Positions 39,329 through 46,080 of a stretch of 46,080 nt of DNA are shown piece by piece. Each line of letters starts with the position of its first letter. The stretch's first letter is position 1. A model generated the notes under the pieces. It saw only the letters and a program-made list of their open reading frames with translations, made no database searches and had not been told where the DNA came from. Both the position numbers and the translations under genes were made by a program. The DNA is from Caulobacter sp. Lineage in GTDB: Bacteria > Pseudomonadota > Alphaproteobacteria > Caulobacterales > Caulobacteraceae. Where the stretch lies: the NCBI GenBank assembly GCA_028291055.1, contig JAQGIP010000117.1, forward strand, positions 1 through 46,080, written 5' to 3'.

Positions 39329-39378
39329 CGAAAACGCCGCCCGCATCGGTGTGATGCGGACGGCGCGGTCATAATGCC

Positions 39379-39480
39379 GGACATGATACCTGTTTTCTCT
39401 GGAAACAGGTTTCGTGTCCCATTCCCGCGGTGACGTGGGACACGAAACCCATTTCCCGGCGGGAAATGGGTATCATGTCC
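39379..39480. repeat. Inverted pair of hairpin modules, convergent intergenic region
   Basis: Module A (39379-39421) reads GGACATGATACC, a short hairpin (TGTTT...AAACA), GGTTTCGTGTCCCA. Module B (39480-39436 on the minus strand) has identical 12- and 14-base flanks around a different hairpin (CATTTCCC...GGGAAATG). They are head-to-head with 14 bases between. The DNA or RNA can fold as two long hairpins, or as a 12-bp closing stem (39379-39390 with 39469-39480) enclosing three hairpins. It lies between two convergent genes and has no T-tract. Probably a palindromic interspersed element that may also act as a transcription or mRNA-end signal. Confidence 0.8.
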
Positions 39481-39487
39481 CTGGTCG

Positions 39488-40633
39488 TCAGGCGGCCTTG
39501 CCGAAGCTCAGGGTTTCATAACGGCGCAGGTGGTGGTCGACCGAGCCGAACAGGCCCTCGATCATGGTGGCGCGCTTGAAGTAGTGGCCGATGGCCAGCT
39601 CATCCGTCATGCCCATGCCGCCGTGGATCTGGATGGCGTTCTGCCCCACGAACTTGCAGGCCTTGCCGATCTGCACCTTGGCGGCGCTGACCGCCTTGGA
39701 GCGCTCGGCGTCGGCCTCGTCGATCTTGATGGTGGCCATATAGGTCATCGACACGGCCTGTTCGACGTTGATGAACATGTCGACCATGCGGTGCTGCAGC
39801 ACCTGGAAGCTGGCGATGGCCTGGCCGAACTGCTTGCGCTGGCGCGCATAGTCCAGCGTGCCTTCGTGCAGCTTGCGCAAGCTCCCCACGGCCTCGGCGC
39901 AGACGGCCGCGGTGGCCTCGTCGATCACCTTTTCCACCAGCGGCAGGCCGGCGCCCTCGGCCCCGATCAGGGCGTCGGCGGGAACGGAGACGTTCTCGAA
40001 GAAGACTTCCGAGGCGCGGGCGCCGTCGACGGTGGGATAGTCGCGGGTGACGATGCCCTTGGAATTCTTGTCGACCAGGAAGACGGACACGCCGTCACGC
40101 TCGCGCTGGCCGCCGCCGGTGCGGGCGGTGACCACCAGGTGGGTGGCCCAGGGGGCGCCGATGACCACCGCCTTGTGGCCGTTCAGAACGTAGCCGGAGC
40201 CGTCCTTCTTCGCCGTCGTCTTCAGGTCCGACCAGGTATAGCGGCCCTGCGGTTCGGCGTAGGCGAAGGCGATCACCGTCGTTCCACCGACGATGCCCTC
40301 GATCACCGAAGCCGCGTCCGCGTAGCCGGAATGCTTCATGAAGCCGCCGCCGATCACCACGGTGCCGAGGTAGGGCTCGACGACCAGCGCCTTACCGACC
40401 TCTTCCATGACGATCATGTTCTCGGTCGCGCCGCCGCCCAGGCCGCCCAACTCTTCCGAGAAGGGCGCGCCGAGGATGCCCAGCTCTTCGGCGAAGGCCT
40501 TCCAGATGGCCGGGCTCCAGCCCGCATCCGAGGTGATGATCTTGCGGCGCTTGTCGAAGTCGTAGTGGTCCTGGAGGTAGCTGGCGACGGTGTCGCGCAG
40601 CATCGACTGTTCTTCGGTGAAGTTGAAATCCAT
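39488..40633 (-). CDS. Acyl-CoA dehydrogenase, small subunit (PimD-like)
   Basis: FAD enzyme of the acyl-CoA dehydrogenase family, 381 residues. The N terminus M-D-F-N-F-T-E-E-Q-S-M-L and the late segment I-H-G-G-M-G-M-T-D-E-L-A-I-G-H-Y-F-K resemble the small subunit of pimeloyl-CoA dehydrogenase (PimD). The segment M-I-E-G-L-F-G near the end may align with the I-Y-E-G catalytic motif of homotetrameric enzymes. It lies 68 bases downstream of a larger acyl-CoA dehydrogenase gene, the standard arrangement for two-subunit enzymes. Likely oxidises a medium-chain or dicarboxylic acyl-CoA; substrate is inferred only from similarity. Confidence 0.88.
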   Translation of the reverse strand: MDFNFTEEQSMLRDTVASYLQDHYDFDKRRKIITSDAGWSPAIWKAFAEELGILGAPFSEELGGLGGGATENMIVMEEVGKALVVEPYLGTVVIGGGFMKHSGYADAASVIEGIVGGTTVIAFAYAEPQGRYTWSDLKTTAKKDGSGYVLNGHKAVVIGAPWATHLVVTARTGGGQRERDGVSVFLVDKNSKGIVTRDYPTVDGARASEVFFENVSVPADALIGAEGAGLPLVEKVIDEATAAVCAEAVGSLRKLHEGTLDYARQRKQFGQAIASFQVLQHRMVDMFINVEQAVSMTYMATIKIDEADAERSKAVSAAKVQIGKACKFVGQNAIQIHGGMGMTDELAIGHYFKRATMIEGLFGSVDHHLRRYETLSFGKAA

Positions 40634-40701
40634 GGGGCGTCCCTAGATACGTTTTTTGGCCGAGGCGTTTCTTATGATGGGTCTGCGACGTCGAATTTGG
40701 C

Positions 40702-41916
<1,215 letters not shown>

Positions 41917-42030
41917 GGCAACTCCCAAAAGCACGTCGCGTCGGCCTCTGCGGATGGGCCAATTTGTGCACCGCGACAATAGAAGCCGAACAGACGTTTG
42001 GAAAGATGACGCTTGCGTCAACGTCAACTT

Positions 42031-42762
42031 CTACTCCGTCATCGCCTCAAGCGCCGCCTTCAATTTGGCGGCGCAGTTGCCGCGCACCCGCGCCTGTTCG
42101 GCGGGCGGCAAGTGAGCGGCGGCCGTCCGCTCGGCGGTGAGCCGCCTTTCGAAATCACTGGGCGCGCCCTGTCCGGCCGCCGCCAGGTCGTAGCCGACCA
42201 GGCTGGAATAGACGACGGCTTCGGCCATGGCCCCGCGATCGGCCGACGTCTGCTCCGCATAGAGTGACAGGACGCCGTAGCAGCTGCCCGCCTCGGCCAG
42301 GCCGGCTTTCGGCTCACCCTGGTCCGACAGGGCGAAATGCAACGGAATCTGCACCTGCAGGCCATCGACCGGGGTCCCGTCGCGCGTCGCCGGCTTCATC
42401 TTGAAGAAGGCCGATATGGCCAGGGCCGCGTCGCCGAAGCCCCATCCCGCCGGCGCCTCGTCCGCCACCACACAATCCCTGAGCGTGCCGGCGGCGGTGA
42501 CCGTGCAGCGGATCACGACGCGGCCGCCTTGCAACGCGAAGGTGGCGCCCGGCGGATACAGCGACGAGAACTCTTGAGCGTCGGGCCTGGCCACCCAGTC
42601 GGGATTGGTGATGACGCTGGGCCTCGGCGCAACGGCAGGCGCAGAGGAAGGCGCCGCCGCGGGCTGAGGCACGGGCACGGGCACGGGCACGGGCACGGGC
42701 ACGGGTGGAGGGGCGCTGACCGCCGCGGCGGCCGCAAGTGCGATGAGAAGGCCGCTGGCCAT
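42031..42762 (-). CDS. Periplasmic TonB-C-domain-like protein with (Pro-Val) repeat
   Basis: A 243-residue product. The ATG at 42762 (M-A-S-G-L-L-I-A-L) opens a signal peptide ending near V-S-A. Next is P-P-P-V-P-V-P-V-P-V-P-V encoded by a hexanucleotide repeat, then a segment resembling the TonB C-terminal fold (G-G-R-V-V-I-R-C-T-V-T-A-A-G-T-L-R-D-C, then A-L-A-I-S-A-F-F-K-M-K-P-A). The last 100 residues are helical and unrecognised. There is no N-terminal membrane anchor as in true TonB, so it is likely a free periplasmic protein. Role unknown. Confidence 0.75.
   Translation of the reverse strand: MASGLLIALAAAAAVSAPPPVPVPVPVPVPVPQPAAAPSSAPAVAPRPSVITNPDWVARPDAQEFSSLYPPGATFALQGGRVVIRCTVTAAGTLRDCVVADEAPAGWGFGDAALAISAFFKMKPATRDGTPVDGLQVQIPLHFALSDQGEPKAGLAEAGSCYGVLSLYAEQTSADRGAMAEAVVYSSLVGYDLAAAGQGAPSDFERRLTAERTAAAHLPPAEQARVRGNCAAKLKAALEAMTE
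42671..42706. repeat. Hexanucleotide tandem repeat ACGGGC
   Basis: Five perfect copies of ACGGGC and a sixth with one change lie within the coding region of the TonB-domain-like gene. On the coding strand they encode alternating Pro and Val. Because the unit is six bases, copy-number change would lengthen or shorten the linker without shifting the frame. Confidence 0.85.
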
Positions 42763-42855
42763 GACGCAATTCCCCCTGTCGATATCCACCTTGGCCCGAA
42801 GCCGAAGCCGGCGCCAAGCCTTGCCTGATCCTGGCCTTCATGGCACGGCGTGCCG

Positions 42856-43299
42856 ATGGCCGACGTCCCGCCCCTGAAGATGACGCCCGACGCGCTGAAC
42901 GCCTTCATGCTGCGCGCCTTCCCGGCGTCGGACGAGGCGACCATCGGTAAGGTGATGGAGGCCGAGCCGGGCCGCGTGTTGATCTGCCGGCCCTACCATG
43001 ACTCCACCCTGCGCCCCGGCGGCGTGATCAGCGGCCCGACCATGATGGGCCTGGCCGACATGGCGGCCTATTCCCTGGTCCTGGCCCATATCGGCGAGGT
43101 GGCCATGGCCGTCACCACGTCGCTGACCATCCACTTCCTGCGCGCCTGCAAGCCGGGCGACCTCTATGCGGAGGGGGTGATGTTGAAGCTGGGACGTCGC
43201 ATCGCCACCTGCGAGGTGACGATGTGGACCGAAAGCCGCGAGCGCGCCGCGTCCAAGGCCACCGTCGCCTACGCCATCCCCGACGGACCCGCCGCATGA
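42856..43299 (+). CDS. PaaI-family hotdog thioesterase
   Basis: Predicted acyl-CoA thioesterase, 147 residues. The ATG at 42856 (M-A-D-V-P-P-L-K) is preferred to a GTG two codons earlier. The central motif is G-G-V-I-S-G-P-T-M-M-G-L-A-D-M-A-A-Y, the variant with G-P in place of the more common H-G-G. The strands T-S-L-T-I-H-F-L-R-A and G-R-R-I-A-T-C-E-V fit a hotdog fold. It overlaps the DUF1289 gene by four bases (ATGA). It is divergent from the TonB-like gene. Confidence 0.87.
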   Translation: MADVPPLKMTPDALNAFMLRAFPASDEATIGKVMEAEPGRVLICRPYHDSTLRPGGVISGPTMMGLADMAAYSLVLAHIGEVAMAVTTSLTIHFLRACKPGDLYAEGVMLKLGRRIATCEVTMWTESRERAASKATVAYAIPDGPAA

Positions 43300-43526
43300 C
43301 CGACGCCGCCCCGCCTTCCCTCGCCGATGTGCCTAAAGCCATCGCCACGCCCTGCATCCAGGTCTGCATCATCGACGGCCAGAGCAGCCTCTGCCTGGGC
43401 TGCTATCGCACCCTGAAGGAAGTCGCGACCTGGGGCCGGATGAGTGAACAGGAACGGGCGGAAATCATGGCCGGCCTGCGTGACCGCCGCGCCCGTATCG
43501 CGCCTGAAAAGCTGGGTCTGGCGTAA
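43296..43526 (+). CDS. DUF1289 family protein
   Basis: A 76-residue protein with the family signature T-P-C-I-Q-V-C-I-I-D, then L-C-L-G-C-Y-R-T-L-K-E-V-A-T-W. The four Cys are arranged as a likely metal-binding site. The start overlaps the stop of the thioesterase gene (ATGA), a common kind of neighbour for this family. Function is not established. Confidence 0.92.
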   Translation: MTDAAPPSLADVPKAIATPCIQVCIIDGQSSLCLGCYRTLKEVATWGRMSEQERAEIMAGLRDRRARIAPEKLGLA

Positions 43527-43632
43527 AAGCGACCGCCGTTCACGGCTTGCAAACGCCACTTGGCTACAGTGACCCCATCGACAGGCCGAGAACGGCCGAT
43601 GAAAGCCGGAACCGGCGGGGTTAGAGGACTTG

Positions 43633-44139
43633 ATGCTCAGGATCGCGGTCATCGCCATCGTGGCGACCGTCTCGGCTGTCGGCGCCGCCAAGACCGTGGT
43701 GGCCCTGGACACCGCCTCGCGTGAGCCGCGCGTCGTGGCCGCCCAGGCGACGACCTCCGTCGTCGCGCCGCCCGCCGACGCCGCCATCGTCAAGGCCGCC
43801 GACGGCCACTACTGGGCCGAGGCCACCGTCAACGGCAAGGCCGTGCGCTTCCTGGTCGACACCGGCGCCACCACCGTGGCCCTGACCCGCGAGGACGCCC
43901 TGCGCCTGGGCTTCAACCCCCAGCCCGCCGACTACACCTACACCGTCACCACCGCCGACGGTCAGACCCGCGCCGCCCCCGCCAAGCTGTCGGTGGTCTC
44001 CGTCGCCGGCGCCCGCGTCGAGAACGTCGATGCCCTGATCATCGAAAAGGGCCTGACCACCTCGCTGCTCGGCATGACCTACTTGGGCCGGCTGTCGAAG
44101 TTCGAGGCCACCCAGACGTCGCTGATCCTGCGGCCCTGA
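43633..44139 (+). CDS. Retropepsin-like aspartic protease (clan AA)
   Basis: A 168-residue membrane-anchored or secreted protease. The ATG at 43633 opens an N-terminal hydrophobic segment (L-R-I-A-V-I-A-I-V-A-T-V). The single catalytic motif F-L-V-D-T-G-A-T-T-V-A-L lies near residue 75, so the enzyme would work as a homodimer. The flap-like T-A-D-G-Q-T-R-A-A-P and the C-terminal L-L-G-M-T-Y-L-G-R-L-S-K-F complete the TIGR02281-type pattern. Length is normal. It stands alone on the plus strand; its natural substrate is unknown. Confidence 0.9.
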   Translation: MLRIAVIAIVATVSAVGAAKTVVALDTASREPRVVAAQATTSVVAPPADAAIVKAADGHYWAEATVNGKAVRFLVDTGATTVALTREDALRLGFNPQPADYTYTVTTADGQTRAAPAKLSVVSVAGARVENVDALIIEKGLTTSLLGMTYLGRLSKFEATQTSLILRP

Positions 44140-44148
44140 GCGACAGCC

Positions 44149-44202
44149 TTGCGATCCGTGTGAACGGACACTAGGTTACAAGATGCCGGGTCATATCCGG
44201 CG
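44149..44202 (+). promoter_or_regulatory. Candidate promoter and operators of the RES-Xre module
   Basis: TTGCGA (44149-44154), 17 bases, TAGGTT (44172-44177) forms a fair sigma70-type promoter. Between the two boxes TCCGT, GTGA, ACGGA (44155-44168) is a perfect inverted repeat. A second repeat, GCCGG, seven bases, CCGGC, follows at about 44185-44201. Antitoxins of this type commonly repress their own promoter, so these are likely operators, but the assignment is inferred. Confidence 0.5.
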
Positions 44203-44219
44203 TTTTGCGAGTCTCGCTG

Positions 44220-44651
44220 ATGACTGCGGTCGAGAGAATCCAGGAACTGTTGGGTGGCGAGAGCGTCACGGGACCGCTCAAGACGGACTACGACCTCATG
44301 CGCCTGGTGCGCACCGGCCTGCCGACGCAAGCGCTGGATAGTTTCCTGCGCTCCTCGCACCTGACCTTCAACGCCATCGAAACACACGTCCTCCCGCGCC
44401 GCACCTTCAAGCGCCGCCAGGAAGCCGACCAGCGACTGGACATGTCTGAATCCGATCGCCTGGTGCGTCTGGCGCGGCTCTTCGTTTCCGCGACCGAAAC
44501 CTTCGGTGACGTGTCCAAGGCCTTCGCCTGGCTGAACCGCGAAAACCGGACGCTGGACGGCAACACGCCTCTGTCGCTGGCCGATACGGACCAGGGTGTG
44601 CGCAGCGTCGAAACCGCGCTCGGACGGATTGCCCACGGCATCGCCGCTTGA
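44220..44651 (+). CDS. Xre/MbcA/ParS-type antitoxin
   Basis: A 143-residue antitoxin of the RES-Xre type II family. The N-terminal half (L-K-T-D-Y-D-L-M-R-L-V-R-T-G-L-P, then L-T-F-N-A-I-E-T-H-V-L-P-R-R-T-F-K-R-R) is the Xre-like DNA-binding part. The C-terminal half has the DUF2384 toxin-binding pattern (R-L-A-R-L-F-V-S-A-T-E-T-F-G, then W-L-N-R-E-N-R-T-L-D-G, P-L-S-L-A-D-T-D-Q-G). The ATG at 44220 is preferred over a TTG five codons upstream. Its stop overlaps the toxin start (TTGA). Confidence 0.9.
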   Translation: MTAVERIQELLGGESVTGPLKTDYDLMRLVRTGLPTQALDSFLRSSHLTFNAIETHVLPRRTFKRRQEADQRLDMSESDRLVRLARLFVSATETFGDVSKAFAWLNRENRTLDGNTPLSLADTDQGVRSVETALGRIAHGIAA

Positions 44652-45094
44652 TCGTCTACCGGCTGTGCCGCGCGCCGTTCGCGGCGCTCGACGGAGAAGG
44701 CGCACGGCTCTACGGCGGCCGATGGAACTCACCCGGGCGCCCGATGATCTACGCCGCCGCCAGCCCCAGCCTCGCGGTCCTTGAAGTTCTGGTTCATCTC
44801 GACCTGTCGCCAGACCTGATCCCCGCCGACTATCGCCTTCTATCGATCGAGGTCCCGGACGACTGTCCCGGTGAAATGCTACCCCGCACACCCGACACGC
44901 CGCAGGCCTGTGTGGTGACCGGCGACGCCTTCCTGGTCCGCGGGGCGGCGCTGTTCCTCAGCGTGGAGAGCGTGATCGTCCCTCAGGAACGCAACGCCTT
45001 GATCAATCCCGCCCATGCTGACGCGACGCGGTTGGCCACCGTCGCCGACGTTGCCTTCAACTTCGACCCGCGACTCCTCGACGCGACATCCTGA
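44648..45094 (+). CDS. RES-domain toxin (NAD+-degrading type)
   Basis: A 148-residue toxin of the RES family, whose studied members consume NAD+. It starts with TTG (read as Met, I-V-Y-R-L-C-R) overlapping the antitoxin stop, which should keep toxin synthesis low and tied to antitoxin translation. Family residues are visible: G-G-R-W-N-S-P-G (Arg and Asn), M-I-Y-A-A (Tyr), A-V-L-E-V-L-V-H-L (Glu) and the late L-I-N-P-A-H. All key positions look intact, so the toxin should be functional. Confidence 0.92.
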   Translation: MIVYRLCRAPFAALDGEGARLYGGRWNSPGRPMIYAAASPSLAVLEVLVHLDLSPDLIPADYRLLSIEVPDDCPGEMLPRTPDTPQACVVTGDAFLVRGAALFLSVESVIVPQERNALINPAHADATRLATVADVAFNFDPRLLDATS

Positions 45095-45098
45095 CGTC

Positions 45099-46080
45099 TT
45101 AAGCCGCGACCGCTTCGCGCGGCCGCACCGCCTCCAGCGCCGCGTCGATCACCTCCACGCCTGCCCCGGCCTTCACGCCTTCCACGGTCAGGATCCGCCG
45201 CCAGGCCCGCGCGCCCGGCTGGCCGTGGAACAGGCCCAGCATGTGGCGCGTCATCGCCGCCATATGGACGCCTCGCGCCAGCTGGCTCTCCACATAGGGC
45301 CGATAGCGTCGCACCGCCTCATGGGCGCTCACATCCTCACCTGTCTCGCCGAAGATGCGCCGGTCGACCTGCCCCAATAGCCCCGCCTCGTGATAGGCCG
45401 CGCGGCCCATCATCACCCCGTCCACATGCTCCAGATGCCGCTCGGCCTCCTCCAGGCTGGCGATGCCGCCGTTGATGCAGATGGTCAGCGCCGGCCGTTC
45501 CGCCTTCAGCCGCCAGACCAGCGGATAGTCGAGCGGCGGCACGTCGCGGTTCTCTTTCGGAGACAAGCCCTTCAGAAGCGCCTTGCGCGCGTGGACCACG
45601 AAGTGGCGCACACCCGCCTGAGCGCAGAGGTCCACCAGTCGGAACAGGCTCTCCGCCGGATCCTGATCGTCGACCCCGATGCGGCATTTCAGGGTCACCG
45701 GGACCTTCACCGCCTGGCCCATCGCCGCCATGCAGTCAGCCACCAGCTCCGGCTCGCGCATCAGACAGGCGCCGAAGCGGCCCGACTGCACCCGATCCGA
45801 GGGACAGCCGACGTTGAGGTTGATCTCGTCGTAGCCCTCCGCCTCCCCGATCCGCGCCGCCGCGGCCAGGTCGGCTGGCTCCGAACCGCCGAGTTGGAGC
45901 GCCACCGGATGTTCCATGTCGTCGAAGCCCAGCAGCCGCTCGCGGTCGCCATGCAGCACCGCGCCCGTGGTGACCATCTCGGTATAGAGCAGCGCATGAC
46001 GCGACAGGGTCCGGTGCAGCGCACGGCAATGCCGGTCGGTCCAGTCCATCATAGGTGCTATACTAAGTAAATGATGTTGC
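45099..46080 (-). CDS. dusA: tRNA-dihydrouridine synthase A, 5' end outside window
   Basis: FMN enzyme that reduces uridines in the D-loop of tRNA. The frame contains E-M-V-T-T-G-A, the active-site Cys in N-L-N-V-G-C-P-S-D-R-V, K-C-R-I-G-V-D and V-H-A-R-K-A. The ATG at 46052 looks like a start, but the frame stays open to base 46080 and there encodes S-I-A-P before M-M-D-W-T-D-R-H-C-R, which matches the conserved DusA N terminus S-V-A-P-M-M-D-W. The true start is therefore probably beyond the right edge, and the gene is partial. No other gene lies between it and the toxin gene. Confidence 0.93.
   Translation of the reverse strand, partial: QHHLLSIAPMMDWTDRHCRALHRTLSRHALLYTEMVTTGAVLHGDRERLLGFDDMEHPVALQLGGSEPADLAAAARIGEAEGYDEINLNVGCPSDRVQSGRFGACLMREPELVADCMAAMGQAVKVPVTLKCRIGVDDQDPAESLFRLVDLCAQAGVRHFVVHARKALLKGLSPKENRDVPPLDYPLVWRLKAERPALTICINGGIASLEEAERHLEHVDGVMMGRAAYHEAGLLGQVDRRIFGETGEDVSAHEAVRRYRPYVESQLARGVHMAAMTRHMLGLFHGQPGARAWRRILTVEGVKAGAGVEVIDAALEAVRPREAVAA

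Noticed and set aside
38390..39346. 318-codon minus-strand frame over two small lipoprotein genes
   Set aside because: The plus-strand frames have signal peptides, lipoboxes and ribosome-binding sites; the minus frame has none and is low complexity.
46050..46052. ATG at 46052 as the dusA start
   Set aside because: The frame continues to the edge and encodes S-I-A-P directly before M-M-D-W, matching the conserved DusA N terminus, so the start is outside the window.

Overview
The window is GC-rich bacterial chromosome from an alphaproteobacterium, most likely of the order Caulobacterales (Caulobacter or Phenylobacterium type). The evidence is the order of the division and cell-wall (dcw) genes followed by lpxC, bamD, recN and ligA, an FtsZ with a long C-terminal linker, a CtrA-type box and GANTC sites in front of ftsZ, and an alphaproteobacterial LexA box. 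The assignment rests on gene order and motifs, not on a database search. Codon use looks uniform, and I saw no insertion sequence, phage, CRISPR array or tRNA gene.

Positions 1-32080 are almost entirely a minus-strand dcw block. Read in the direction of transcription (right to left) it runs: rnpB; mraZ, rsmH, ftsL, ftsI, murE, murF, mraY, murD, ftsW, murG, most of them overlapping by 1-8 bases; an interruption holding a plus-strand Gln-rich lipoprotein and an EmrAB-like efflux pair; murC and murB; a second interruption (His-rich secreted peptide, a hotdog thioesterase, an RDD membrane protein); an M28 peptidase translationally coupled to ddl, then ftsQ and ftsA; ftsZ with its own regulated upstream region and a strong terminator; then lpxC, bamD, recN and ligA (cut by the left edge). 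Together these genes make the peptidoglycan precursor from UDP-MurNAc to lipid II, build the divisome and Z-ring, and begin lipid A synthesis and outer-membrane assembly.

Positions 32500-46080 are a mixed housekeeping and accessory region: a small membrane protein, an XRE-type regulator coupled to a GNAT acetyltransferase, a four-helix membrane protein, a DMT transporter coupled to an AmpD-like amidase, a crotonase/lipoprotein/DUF3052 operon, two small lipoproteins, a paired acyl-CoA dehydrogenase (PimC/PimD-like), a TonB-domain protein, a thioesterase/DUF1289 pair, a retropepsin-like protease, a RES-Xre toxin-antitoxin pair and dusA (cut by the right edge).

The most notable non-coding signals are: (1) the 231-base mraZ upstream region, which carries three MraZ boxes on exact 10-bp spacing over a candidate promoter, a perfect GTTC-N7-GTTC LexA box and a DnaA-box pair; (2) a 102-base element at 39379-39480 made of two inverted copies of one hairpin module with compensatory stem changes, able to fold either as two long hairpins or as a closed three-hairpin junction; (3) two REP-like inverted doublets inside the dcw cluster whose stems also covary; (4) a CtrA box plus clustered GANTC sites before ftsZ.
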